Below are positions 47,406 to 56,646 of a DNA stretch of 64,000 nucleotides, one piece after another. The notes under the pieces were generated by a model, which was given only the letters and a program-made list of their open reading frames with translations, searched no databases and was not told where the DNA came from. The position numbers and the translations under genes were made by a program. The stretch is from Thauera aromatica K172 (GTDB lineage Bacteria > Pseudomonadota > Gammaproteobacteria > Burkholderiales > Rhodocyclaceae). Numbering within the stretch: position 1 is the stretch's first letter; the number at the start of each line of letters is the position of its first letter. The stretch covers positions 930,001-994,000 of the forward strand of contig NZ_CP028339.1 of assembly GCF_003030465.1 (NCBI RefSeq), written 5' to 3'.

Positions 47406-50400
47406 TCAGGTCCGTTCCGCACTGGCACAGATCACGTTCCACAGCCGCTTCGAGACCGCCGGCCAGCGGTGGGCTGCGGCCCAGCGTTCGCGTTCGGATG
47501 CGTAGGGGTCCACCCCTGCCAGCCACTGGCGCAGGCCCGCCGCCAGATCGGCCGGGCGGTCGCCGGGCAGGGTGTACACCACCTCGCGCACGTCGGCGAA
47601 AATCGGCGCCGGTGTCACCGCCACCGGCACGCCCACGGCCAGCCCCCAGCGTACCGAGGCGCTGGACGACTCCCCAGTCGGCCCGGTCGGATAGACCAGC
47701 CGGTCGGTAAGCGCGAGCCGGTCGAGGGCCACGGCCTCGCTCAGGAACGCGGTTTCCAGCGTGATGTCGCGCTTCCAGCGCGAAGCCGCGATGTGGGCCT
47801 CGATCTGCTCACGGTAGGTCCGCGACGGAGGTGCAGGGTATTCCGGCGTCTGCAGCAGCAGGCGCAGCTGCGGGTGGGTCGGGCGCAGCTGCTCGAAGGC
47901 TTCCACCAGCTCCAGGTAGCCCTTGTTCGGCAGCAGGAAGCCGCCCGTTCCGATCACCACGTCTTCCGGCCCGTAGCCGGCGGTCGCCCGCGCCCGTGCG
48001 CGGCGAACGGCGTTGGCCTCGAATTCGGGAATGCCATGGGCCAGCAGCATCGCGTTGCCGTCCAGCCCCATGTCCTTGAGGCGGTTGATGTCGTCGATCG
48101 AATGCACCATCAGGCGGGTGCAACGCCGCAGGCCGGCATGGGCATGGCGCAGGGACTTTGCCACCGACCCCCACATCACGTCGCGGGTCGCGTGCAGCAC
48201 CGCATGGCAAGCCACGCCGGCGTCGGCCAGGCGTACGAGCAGCCGGCTCCATGCAGCCAGATCGAAAAAGGCGAAGTTGAACTGGAAAATCACCGCTTCC
48301 GCGCCCCACGCCAGCAAGGCCTCGCCCAGGCGTTCCAGCGTATCGCCGGCGCCGCTCTTCCAGCAGCGCTCCACCACGATGTCGGGGTCGTCCGCGAACT
48401 GCGCATCCTCGTTGGCGAACACCCTGAACGCCGTATGCGGAAAGCACAATGTCTGCGCCCGCGCGTAGTCGGCGATTCCGCAGCGCGAATTCCACGACGA
48501 CACCAGCGCCACCCGCGTCGGCGCCGGCCTGATGGTGGGGGGGCACAGCGTGCTCCGGGCCGTGCGCAGGCGCTGCACGGCCGCCGCCCAGGTGAAATCG
48601 CGCGCCACCCGTGCGTGCGCGGCAGCGCAGCGCTGCGCGCGCACGTCGGCGGGCGCATCGAACACGGCGCGCAACTGCGTACACAAACTGTCTTCGCAGG
48701 GATCGGCCCACACCGAGTTGAACAGGCCGAAATGCGATTGGGCGCGCGCATACCGGTAGTCCACCAGCCAGGCCGTGTCCTCGTCGCAGAAATCGCGCTG
48801 GCCGCCGTGCGCGCTCGCCAGCACCGGCACGCCCAGCAGCATCGCCTCGGCCAGCGGCAGGCCGAAGCCTTCGCCCCGGGCCACGCCGACGAAGGCGTCC
48901 GCCTGCTCGTACAGCGCGCGCAGGGCGCCCGCGCTCAGCTCACCGTCGATATGCACGACCAGTGCCGCATCGGGGTGCTGTGTGCGCCATGCCGGCAGAT
49001 CGTGTGCAAAGGTGTTGTGCGGATTGGCAAAAGTCTTCACCACCAGCCGCACCGGGTCACGCGTGCTGAAGGCGCGCGCCCAGGCCCGCAACAGCACGTC
49101 CAGCCCTTTGCGCGGAAAACCCGATGAAATATGGACGAAGGTGAAGACCCCGTCTTCCCTGCGCACCGGCAGCGCTGCCGGCGCTGCGGCCGCCCGCAGC
49201 ACATGGTCCACGCCCAGGCCGACCACCACGATCGGCACCCGCACGCCGTTGTCCTGGAGCACGCGCCTGACGAAATCCGACATCACCGTGATCCCGCTCA
49301 GGCTGTCGTTGAAGGCATCCACCCACGGCGCCGGAAACCCGGACTCTTCCCAGCCGTAACTCAGCAGCCAGGCGTCGCGCCCGCGCATCGCCGACACCCG
49401 CGGCGGATAGCAGTTGCGGGTGACGACGTCGGCGAAACCGGCCTGCCGGCCGCGCTCCCACGCTGCGCGAAGGTCGGGGTTTTCCGCCAGGAAGCCGGGC
49501 TCGGGGTCGAAATCGCCGTCGCCTTCGGTGCTGTGCAGGCTCACGCTGTCGCCGGCTTCCAGCAGGCCGCGGGCGAACTCGCGGTTGACCAGCGCCAGGC
49601 TGTAATGGCGGTCGAACGGTCCCTCGATGCGCCAGTCGATGGCGCGCCGGCTCACGAAGTCCGGCCCCGCCTGCGGCTGCGCCGGCACCTCCACCCCCAG
49701 CGCCTCCAGAAACTCCGCCAGGCCGGCGGCCAGCCGGTCATAGTCGTAGGTGCGCAGGTTGTCGCGCTGGCCCTGCACCATGCGCCGGCGCAGCCCGGGC
49801 TCGCGCGCGAGCAGGGCGATCAGCGCGGCCAGCCGGGCCGGGTCCTTGTCTTCGCACACCAGCCCGCCGCAGCCCAGGGTGGCCGCCACGTTGCTGCTGT
49901 TCCAGGCCACGACCGGCAGATCGAACAGCATCGCCTCGATCAGCGGCATGCCGAAGCCTTCGTGCTCGCTCAGGCAGACGAACACGTCGGCCGTGCGATA
50001 CAGCGCGAACAGCGTCGCCTCGTCCACCTTGCCCAGCAGGTGGACATACCCTTCCAGGCCGCAGCGCGCGATTTCGGCATGCAGCTCGGCCTCGTACTCG
50101 GCGCTCGACACGCCGCCGGCCAGTAGCAGTTCGACCGGGCGATCCATGCGCGGCAGCAGCGCCGCCATCAGCGCCAGCAGGTCGTGCTGGCATTTGTTGG
50201 GTGCGATGCGGCCCACGAACAGCAGCGTGAAGCGGTCCTCGTGCGCCGTCACCGTTGTCCTGTCCCAGGGCGCATCCAGGCACTGGCGCACATCCACCAG
50301 CAGGGGCAGGGTACGCACCGGGGCGTAGCCCAGGGCAGTCAGCTCCTCGCTGTTGTAGGGCGACATGCCGATGCAGGCGCTGAACACGCGCTGCGCCTGC

Positions 50401-50774
50401 CATTCCGCCAGCATCGCCCGGCCGCGCACCGACAGGGCGTGCACCGGGTGCGCCGCCGGAAAGAAATGCGCCGGGGTGATGTTGTGATAGACGAGGATCT
50501 TGCGCATCGGCAGGCGCGCCACCCATTCACCGTGTTCATGTCCCAGGGTGTGGTGCACCAGCAGCACGTCGTCGGCGTGCGCATCGTCGGCCAGCGCTTC
50601 GGCCGGCCTGACTTCGTCCGCCAGCGCCGGCGGAATCGTGAACGCGTACAGCTCGGAGGCAAAGCCCAGCTCGCGCAGCATCCGCCGGGTGAAGAACATT
50701 CCGTTCGAGGCGCCGTCGCCCGGCAGCACCGCGGGGCTGAACTGATGCACCGCGGCGGGTTTGTGCCGGCTCAT
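47406..50774 (-). CDS. Three-module family 4 glycosyltransferase
   Basis: A 1122-residue cytosolic protein made of three GT-B modules. Module 1 (about 1-365) has LLFVGRIAPNKCQHDLL and EX7E at E272-E280. Module 2 (about 385-740) has FVHISSGFPRKGLDVLLRA and EX7E at E635-E643. Module 3 (about 752-1122) has GTGGFLLPNKGYLELVEAF but reads ESSSASVRW at 1035-1043, so the second Glu is replaced by Trp and activity is uncertain. Module 1 is a close paralogue of the gene upstream. The layout recalls multi-domain polymerising mannosyltransferases such as WbdA and two-domain WbpX. Confidence 0.9.
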   Translation of the reverse strand: MSRHKPAAVHQFSPAVLPGDGASNGMFFTRRMLRELGFASELYAFTIPPALADEVRPAEALADDAHADDVLLVHHTLGHEHGEWVARLPMRKILVYHNITPAHFFPAAHPVHALSVRGRAMLAEWQAQRVFSACIGMSPYNSEELTALGYAPVRTLPLLVDVRQCLDAPWDRTTVTAHEDRFTLLFVGRIAPNKCQHDLLALMAALLPRMDRPVELLLAGGVSSAEYEAELHAEIARCGLEGYVHLLGKVDEATLFALYRTADVFVCLSEHEGFGMPLIEAMLFDLPVVAWNSSNVAATLGCGGLVCEDKDPARLAALIALLAREPGLRRRMVQGQRDNLRTYDYDRLAAGLAEFLEALGVEVPAQPQAGPDFVSRRAIDWRIEGPFDRHYSLALVNREFARGLLEAGDSVSLHSTEGDGDFDPEPGFLAENPDLRAAWERGRQAGFADVVTRNCYPPRVSAMRGRDAWLLSYGWEESGFPAPWVDAFNDSLSGITVMSDFVRRVLQDNGVRVPIVVVGLGVDHVLRAAAAPAALPVRREDGVFTFVHISSGFPRKGLDVLLRAWARAFSTRDPVRLVVKTFANPHNTFAHDLPAWRTQHPDAALVVHIDGELSAGALRALYEQADAFVGVARGEGFGLPLAEAMLLGVPVLASAHGGQRDFCDEDTAWLVDYRYARAQSHFGLFNSVWADPCEDSLCTQLRAVFDAPADVRAQRCAAAHARVARDFTWAAAVQRLRTARSTLCPPTIRPAPTRVALVSSWNSRCGIADYARAQTLCFPHTAFRVFANEDAQFADDPDIVVERCWKSGAGDTLERLGEALLAWGAEAVIFQFNFAFFDLAAWSRLLVRLADAGVACHAVLHATRDVMWGSVAKSLRHAHAGLRRCTRLMVHSIDDINRLKDMGLDGNAMLLAHGIPEFEANAVRRARARATAGYGPEDVVIGTGGFLLPNKGYLELVEAFEQLRPTHPQLRLLLQTPEYPAPPSRTYREQIEAHIAASRWKRDITLETAFLSEAVALDRLALTDRLVYPTGPTGESSSASVRWGLAVGVPVAVTPAPIFADVREVVYTLPGDRPADLAAGLRQWLAGVDPYASERERWAAAHRWPAVSKRLWNVICASAERT

Positions 50775-51898
50775 GACGCGGCCCCGGTTACGGTGCGGGA
50801 GAGCCGTTCGGCGCCGGTTCCCACACCCAGATCACCCAGGCACGCATGCAGGTCGGCAACCAGGCGTGCGCGCTCGAAGCGCTCCACCCGCTCCTGCTGC
50901 CCGGCGATCAGGGCTGCGCGCAGCGCGGGATCAGCCGCCACACACGCGATCGTCGCGGCGACCTGTTCCGGCGCGCACTCCTGCATCACCAGGCCGCCGC
51001 AGCCCATGGTGTCGGCCACGCTGGCAAAGTCCGCCGCGATCACCGGCAGATCGAACAGCATTGCCTCGATCAGCGGCATGCCGAAACCTTCATGCTCGCT
51101 CAGGCAGACGAAGATATCCGCTGCCCGGTACAGTCCGTACAGGGTCGCCTCGTCCACCTTGCCCATCAGGTGCACGTAGCCTTCCAGCGCCAGGCGCCGG
51201 ATCGCGTCGCGCAGCTGGGCCTCGTATTCCGCGCTCGCGCTGCCGCCCACCAGCAGCAGCTCGGCCGGCTGCGCCAGGCGCGGCAGCAGCGCAGCCATCA
51301 CTTCCAGCAGCCGGTGCTGGCATTTGTGGGGAGACAGGCGGCCGACGAACAGCAAGGTGAAGCGATCCGCATGGTTCTGCACCACGCCGGCGTCCCACGG
51401 GCGCGCCCGGCAGGCATCCACGTCGACCAGCAGCGGAATCGTGCGCACCGCAGTAAAACCCAGCCCGCGCAGTTCGCCGCTGTTGTAGTCCGAGTCGCCG
51501 ATGCAGGCGACGAAGCGTCCGGCGGCCTGCCAGCGCCGGAGCATGTCCCGGCCCCGTAACGAAAGCGCATGCACCGGATGTTCGGCGGGAAAGAAGCTGG
51601 CCGGTGTTATGTTGTGATAAACCAAGACCTTGCGGGCCTTGCGCTGATCGATCCAGTCTCCGAAGTCGTGGCCCAGCGCATGGTGCACCAGCAGCACCTG
51701 GTCGGCATCGTCCGCGCACCCGGTAGGAAAGTGCACCTCGCCCTTCAGCGCTTCGGGAATGGTGAAGGCGAAGATCTCCGAGTCGAAACCCATTTCGCGC
51801 AGCAACGCGCGGGTGAAGAAAATCCCGTTCGACACCCCGTCGCCGGCGTCGATGCCTGGCGTGAACTGGTGCACCGCCGGCCTGCGCGGCGCGTTCAT
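50771..51898 (-). CDS. Family 4 glycosyltransferase, paralogue of module 1 of the adjacent triple enzyme
   Basis: A 375-residue GT-B enzyme. It is collinear with residues 1-370 of the neighbouring 1122-residue protein: shared VHQF(S/T)P, VLLVHH.LGH, ILVYHNITPA.FFPA.HPVHALS.RGR, FTLLFVGR, GYVHL.GKVDEATL, and FVCLSEHEGFGMPLIEAMLFDLPV. EX7E is E270-E278. Tandem duplication followed by fusion of one copy is the simple explanation. ATGA overlaps join it to both neighbours. Confidence 0.9.
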   Translation of the reverse strand: MNAPRRPAVHQFTPGIDAGDGVSNGIFFTRALLREMGFDSEIFAFTIPEALKGEVHFPTGCADDADQVLLVHHALGHDFGDWIDQRKARKVLVYHNITPASFFPAEHPVHALSLRGRDMLRRWQAAGRFVACIGDSDYNSGELRGLGFTAVRTIPLLVDVDACRARPWDAGVVQNHADRFTLLFVGRLSPHKCQHRLLEVMAALLPRLAQPAELLLVGGSASAEYEAQLRDAIRRLALEGYVHLMGKVDEATLYGLYRAADIFVCLSEHEGFGMPLIEAMLFDLPVIAADFASVADTMGCGGLVMQECAPEQVAATIACVAADPALRAALIAGQQERVERFERARLVADLHACLGDLGVGTGAERLSRTVTGAAS

Positions 51899-53208
51899 CC
51901 GGCCGCCTTCCGCGCGATCACCGCATAATCCTGCGGGCCATACAGCAGCGTGTTGAAGCGGTCTCCCACCGCGTCGCCGGGGGGAAAGCGCAGATCTTCA
52001 TCGGCCGGATGCAGGCGCTCGACCTGCACGTCGGCAAAACCGCGCGAACGGACGGTAAACGCCAGCAGATCCGCCGGAATCGGGCGCAGATGGCTGGGGT
52101 CCAGCCAGAAACTGTGCGTGGCCACCAGCAGATTGGCCGGATCGGGCGTCTCCAGGATCAGCACGCCGCCCGGGCGCAGCACGCGCAGCGCTTCGTCGAG
52201 CACGTCGACCAGGGTCTCGAAAGGCAGGTGCTCCACCACGTGCAGGGCGCCGATCCCGCCGAGCGAGGCGGCCTCGCGCCGCCGCAGCCAGTCCAGCAGG
52301 TCCGCTTCGGCCACGCTCAGGTCCTGTGCGCGGCAGCGTTCGATCGCCGCGCTGTTGCTATCCACGCCGAACGCGACCAGGCCCGCTTCGCTCAGCACCG
52401 CCAGCCATTCGCCGCGGCCGCAGCCCAGATCCGCAAACGGCGCCTCCGTCGTGCCGGCGCGAGCCGCCTGGACCGGCGGCAGGTAATGCGCCACCCGCGC
52501 GCGGATGGTTTCCGGCGCGCCGCGCCAGGCATCTTCGAAATCCTGGTAGAAACGGGCCATCGTCGCCGACAGCGGCGCGGCCGGACGTGTCTCCCCGTCC
52601 GCGCCGGAAGCCGGACGGGGCGTGCCGGGCGCCGCTTTCAGCCGCGCCGTCTCCTGCATCAGTGCCGCCAGAGTTTCGTGCATCAGCACCTGCCGGGCCT
52701 CGAGGCGCGCGCGCTCGGAAGCCGCCTGCGCCAGGCCCTCGGCGAGGGCGTCCTGCAACTGCGCCGCGCGTGCGTCCTGGCGTTCCGCTTCGGTGCGGAG
52801 CTGGTCATGCAGCTGTGCCTGGGTCTGGGCCTGGCGCTGCAGGGCCGCGCCCGCTTCGTCCAGCCGGGCCTGATGGGCGCCGACCCAGTCGGCGAGCCGG
52901 GGCAGGGTGGCGAGCCAGCGCATCCAGCGCAGGCTGTAGAACAGCAGCGGCCGCCGGCTCAGCGCGGGCAGGGCGGCGAGCCCCTTGCGCCAGCACCCGT
53001 GCGCAAACCGGTGCAGGCGCGGCCAGCGCTGCAGGCGCTCGCCCAGGCGCTGCACCCAGGCGGGCGATGCGCCCGGCGGCGCGGTCTCCACCCGCAGGGT
53101 GTGCAGGGGCGCCGGAGGTACGCGCGTGCCCGGCGGTCGCCGCAACTCCTGCTCCACCGCCGCCGTCAGCGCGGCATAGTCGACATGCGGGTTTTGCTCG
53201 AGAAACAT
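51895..53208 (-). CDS. Coiled-coil SAM-dependent methyltransferase, possible O-polysaccharide chain terminator
   Basis: A 437-residue protein. Residues 1-110 are basic and partly hydrophobic. About 112-195 is a predicted coiled coil (long Gln/Ala/Glu/Arg run with no helix breakers). Residues 215-437 form a class I methyltransferase: motif I FADLGCGRGEWLAVLSEAG (258-276), FGVDSNSAAIERC, GALHVVEHLP, RVLRPGGVLILETPDP. The methyltransferase-plus-coiled-coil plan recalls WbdD, which caps O-antigen and sets length with a coiled-coil ruler. There is no kinase domain here. The role is inferred from that layout and the Wzt C-domain. Confidence 0.82.
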   Translation of the reverse strand: MFLEQNPHVDYAALTAAVEQELRRPPGTRVPPAPLHTLRVETAPPGASPAWVQRLGERLQRWPRLHRFAHGCWRKGLAALPALSRRPLLFYSLRWMRWLATLPRLADWVGAHQARLDEAGAALQRQAQTQAQLHDQLRTEAERQDARAAQLQDALAEGLAQAASERARLEARQVLMHETLAALMQETARLKAAPGTPRPASGADGETRPAAPLSATMARFYQDFEDAWRGAPETIRARVAHYLPPVQAARAGTTEAPFADLGCGRGEWLAVLSEAGLVAFGVDSNSAAIERCRAQDLSVAEADLLDWLRRREAASLGGIGALHVVEHLPFETLVDVLDEALRVLRPGGVLILETPDPANLLVATHSFWLDPSHLRPIPADLLAFTVRSRGFADVQVERLHPADEDLRFPPGDAVGDRFNTLLYGPQDYAVIARKAAG

Positions 53209-53264
53209 CGGGTGTTTGCCAGATCAGAGTGGGGCGCGCAGCCCGGGAGCGCCGAAAGGGCGCA

Positions 53265-53293
53265 AGTGTATTGAGCAGCCCCCCCAGCGTCAA
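53265..53293 (-). promoter_or_regulatory. Promoter of the minus-strand polysaccharide operon
   Basis: On the minus strand TTGACG (53288-53293) and TACACT (53265-53270) are 17 bases apart, giving a start near 53258 and a leader of about 50 bases before the methyltransferase ATG. This is the best sigma-70 match in the divergent gap. Confidence 0.65.
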
Positions 53294-53405
53294 ACGCTTG
53301 CCTGCCGGTGCGTGCTACGGCGGCGGCGGCGGGGGGGGGCGCCACTGTGTGATGCGGAAAGTGTGGCTATTTTGCGAACGGAATGGGATAAAACCCGTTG
53401 TCTGG

Positions 53406-53598
53406 TTGTTGCAAAACCGCGGCATTGTGTATGATCCTGCCCGTGTCTGCCGGTTGACACGTGGCCGGAACAGCAACAAACCCATTACTGGGGGCCATGC
53501 CCCGATGGGGGGATGGCAACAGACCGCGGAGCCGACGGGTTCCTTTTTTCTGTGGTACGGTCTGACTGTCGATTCGACTTTTACTGGAGAACTACTCA
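53406..53598 (+). promoter_or_regulatory. Promoter and long leader of the S-layer-like gene
   Basis: TTGTTG (53406-53411) and TATGAT (53430-53435) are 18 bases apart. Transcription from there would give a leader of about 155 bases, which could help mRNA stability, as is common for abundant surface proteins. A small GGGGC/GCCCC hairpin lies at 53491-53503. A perfect TTGACA at 53454-53459 has no matching -10 box. The ribosome-binding GGAGA precedes the ATG. Confidence 0.45.
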
Positions 53599-56427
53599 AT
53601 GGCAACCGTTTCTGAACAGATTCAACAGATCTACATCGGCCTGCTGGGCCGCGCTGCCGATCAGGCCGGTCTGGATTACTGGACCAATGAAATCGAAACC
53701 GGTGTCCTCACCATCGAGCAGCTGCGCGCCAACATCGTCAATGAGCAGCCCGAATACATCGCGGGCCAGGGCAGCATGACGCGCGCCCAGGCAGTTGCCG
53801 ACCTGTACGAAAACCTGTTCAACCGCCTGCCGGACGCCCAAGGCCTGGAATACTGGGTCAATGGCGAAGGTTCCAGCGTGAATGTCGACCAGCTCGTGCT
53901 CGCGCTGATCGATGGCGCTTCGGCTGCCGATCAACTGGTGCTCGACAACAAGACCGAAGTCGCCGAGTACTATACTGCGGCTGCCGGTGACGATTACACC
54001 AAGGAAGCAGCGACTGGTGCAGTCGATGATGTCAATGCTACCCGTGACTCGGTCGAAGATGCGATCGACGCGATTGATGCAGGCACTATTGCGACTGGTG
54101 AAACCTTCAAGCTCACTACTGGTATTGACCAAGGCGCTGCTTTCGTTGGTACCTCTGGCAACGATACCTTCAACGCTCTCGACGGCGCAGCAGCTGCCGC
54201 GACCTTCACTGCTCTGGACAGCATTGACGGCGGTGCTGGTACTGATACCCTGAATATCATCCAAACAACAGCAGTCGCCGCCGTGCCGAGCGCTGTTGTC
54301 AAGAACATCGAAACCGCTAATGTAACCAGCGGCGCTGACGTAAATATCGATACAACCGCTTGGACTGGCCTGACCCAGCTGAACGTGACATCGGCTGCTA
54401 CCGCTGCTGAAACTATCACTGCAGCCACGACCACCGGCGTCTCTATTACTAACTCGACCGCTTTCGACGTGAACGTTGTTGGCGGCGGCCTCGTTGGCTC
54501 TGTAACCACTGGCGCAACTGGCACCATCACCATCGGTAAGGCTGGCGGCGGCGCTGGTGTTGCTGCTGATGCCAATGCCTTCACTTCCGTTTCGATCAAG
54601 GGCGGCAATGCAGCTTTCGTGACCGACAACTCGGGCACCACCGGTGCTATTGGTACCAAACTGACTGCCGTGACCGTTGACGGCACTGCTGGTACCGTGG
54701 CCCTTGCCGGTGACGCCATTGCCGACGTGACCGTTAAGAATGGTGTGGCTGCAACCGCTGTCACCGTGACCAATGCTGCCACTGCCGATCAGACGCTGAA
54801 TCTGACCCTGGACAACAACGCCGCTGGCGTGAATGTTGTTGACGCGACGGCCAAAACCGTGACCGTCACTGCTACTGGCACCAAAGCCTCCACGATCGAT
54901 CTGACGATTGCTGGTGCTACTGCGCTGACTACTGCTGGTGCTGCTGACCTGACTCTGGCGACTGTTGCCGAAGATTACGCCGCCCTGAAGACGCTGACCA
55001 TCAACAACACCGGTGCATTCAACGCCGATCTGTCGGCTGCTAACAGCGCATCTGCGGCCGCTCTGACCTCCATCGTTGCTACCGCATCGACTGGTGCAAA
55101 CACTCTGGCTATCGATGCAACGAAGACCACTTATGCTGGTGGCTCTGGTGTCGATACGGTGGCTGTCGTCGCAGCAGCGACCAAGACCGTCGACGGCGGC
55201 GCTGGTACCGCTGACGTGATCAATCTCGCTGGTGTAGGCGGTACGTTGCTGACCGCTGCTACTGCTGCCAAGATCACCAACTTCGAAGTGCTGTCCACCA
55301 CTGGCGGTTCGGGTAACTTCGACGTGGCGTTGCTGACCGGCATTACTGGTCTGACGCAAGGTGTGCTGGGTGGCGCTGTTGTGTACAACAACGTTGCAGC
55401 TGGCACTGGTCTGAAAGTTACTGCCTCCGCTGGTAACACCACTGCGTACAACCTGGCCAACGTGCTGGGTACCACTGACGTTTTCAACCTGACCGTGAGT
55501 TCCGCTGCTGCTGTGGACACCGGTGCTATCACCGCCAATGGCGTTGAAACCATCAACGTCGCCTCGACCGACACGGACACCACTCAGCATCAAAACACTG
55601 TTAGCCTGGCTAGCAATGCGCTGAAGTCGGTGGTTTTCACTGGTAACGCAGGTGTTGCGCTGACTGCTGCTGACACGACCATCACTTCGGTTGATGCTTC
55701 CGCTCTGAGCCTGACTGGTACCGTGGCCGCTAACGGTGGTTTCACCTGGACTTCGGGTGCCGTGACAGACAACCTGGTCGTCAAGGGTTCTGCTACTGGC
55801 GGTGACAATATTGACGTGTCTTTGGCTGCGACCGCCACCAAGACTGTCACGGTTACCACTTATGCTGGCACCAACACCATTGACGGTAGCGATACTCTGG
55901 TTAACAACATCACTGGCGGTACTGGTGCAGATACTATCATCGGTGGTGCAGCGGCTGACGTGATTGTTGGTGGCGGCGGTGCTGACGTTATCACCGGTGG
56001 CGCTGGTGCAGACAAGATCACGATCTCTGGCAACACCGCTACGGTCACGATCGCTGCAATTGGTGATTCCGGTGCCAACACCTCGGATTCGATCCAAGTT
56101 GCTGAGCTGACCTCCACGTTTGATGTTGTCATTGGCGCCACCGCTGGCACCAAGATTGACTTGGCTGCTATCGATAACACCTTCGCGACCGCTGATCTCG
56201 TGCTGAACGGCACCAACCTGGCAGGTCAAGACGACAAGATCGTGTTCGTCAATGGTACCTACAACGCCGACGCTGGCACCTTCACGTATGCTGCCAACGG
56301 TCCTGACACGGTTGTGACCTATGACACCACTGTCGCCGCCGGTACTGCATACGAGTCCATCATTCTGGTGGGTGTCGATGCAGGTGCTACCACTTCGGCT
56401 GCTGCTGGCATTATCACTCTCGCCTAA
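53599..56427 (+). CDS. DUF4214 / RTX-repeat surface protein, S-layer-like
   Basis: A 942-residue, very Ala/Thr/Val/Gly-rich protein with no cysteine and almost no methionine after the start. Residues 5-100 carry DUF4214-type segments (IYIGLLGRAADQAGLDYW and LYENLFNRLPDAQGLEYW). The long middle is a low-complexity beta-rich Thr/Ala region. About 770-810 are RTX calcium-binding nonapeptides (GGTGADTIIGG, GGGGADVITGG). The C-terminus is hydrophobic and uncleaved-signal-like (AAAGIITLA). There is no N-terminal signal peptide, so type I secretion is expected; no exporter genes are in the window. Codons end in T or A far more often than in neighbours. Confidence 0.85.
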   Translation: MATVSEQIQQIYIGLLGRAADQAGLDYWTNEIETGVLTIEQLRANIVNEQPEYIAGQGSMTRAQAVADLYENLFNRLPDAQGLEYWVNGEGSSVNVDQLVLALIDGASAADQLVLDNKTEVAEYYTAAAGDDYTKEAATGAVDDVNATRDSVEDAIDAIDAGTIATGETFKLTTGIDQGAAFVGTSGNDTFNALDGAAAAATFTALDSIDGGAGTDTLNIIQTTAVAAVPSAVVKNIETANVTSGADVNIDTTAWTGLTQLNVTSAATAAETITAATTTGVSITNSTAFDVNVVGGGLVGSVTTGATGTITIGKAGGGAGVAADANAFTSVSIKGGNAAFVTDNSGTTGAIGTKLTAVTVDGTAGTVALAGDAIADVTVKNGVAATAVTVTNAATADQTLNLTLDNNAAGVNVVDATAKTVTVTATGTKASTIDLTIAGATALTTAGAADLTLATVAEDYAALKTLTINNTGAFNADLSAANSASAAALTSIVATASTGANTLAIDATKTTYAGGSGVDTVAVVAAATKTVDGGAGTADVINLAGVGGTLLTAATAAKITNFEVLSTTGGSGNFDVALLTGITGLTQGVLGGAVVYNNVAAGTGLKVTASAGNTTAYNLANVLGTTDVFNLTVSSAAAVDTGAITANGVETINVASTDTDTTQHQNTVSLASNALKSVVFTGNAGVALTAADTTITSVDASALSLTGTVAANGGFTWTSGAVTDNLVVKGSATGGDNIDVSLAATATKTVTVTTYAGTNTIDGSDTLVNNITGGTGADTIIGGAAADVIVGGGGADVITGGAGADKITISGNTATVTIAAIGDSGANTSDSIQVAELTSTFDVVIGATAGTKIDLAAIDNTFATADLVLNGTNLAGQDDKIVFVNGTYNADAGTFTYAANGPDTVVTYDTTVAAGTAYESIILVGVDAGATTSAAAGIITLA

Positions 56428-56441
56428 TCTCCCCCGGAGAC

Positions 56442-56467
56442 AAGCACCCGCTCTCGGGTAGGTGCTT
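56442..56467 (+). terminator. First hairpin after the S-layer-like gene
   Basis: AAGCACC at 56442-56448 pairs with GGTGCTT at 56461-56467 around a 12-base loop. It lies 15 bases after the stop and just before a stronger terminator; it may protect the mRNA 3' end. Confidence 0.6.
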
Positions 56468-56477
56468 GAGGTGATTG

Positions 56478-56512
56478 AAACCCTGTCCTTCGAAAGAGGG
56501 GCAGGGTTTTTT
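56478..56512 (+). terminator. Intrinsic terminator of the S-layer-like gene
   Basis: AAACCCTG pairs with CAGGGTTT and is followed by a run of six T, a classical intrinsic terminator. Nearly the same arms and T-run recur at 58508-58541. Confidence 0.85.
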
Positions 56513-56646
56513 AACGTCTGCTATCCGCGTTATGCCCACCTGAGCCGCGAGCGACTGCGGGAGGCGGTGGTTGTGGTGAGGGTGGGGTGAGGATCAAAGA
56601 CGCACTTTGCGATAAGCTGGCGGAAGAAAATAACAGAGACGCATAA

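Noticed and set aside
53596-56229. 877-codon open frame antisense to the S-layer-like gene
   Set aside because: Its Ser/Gly/Asn/Thr-rich sequence mirrors the codon bias of the real gene on the plus strand, has no family motif and no ribosome-binding site; the plus frame has clear DUF4214 and RTX motifs.
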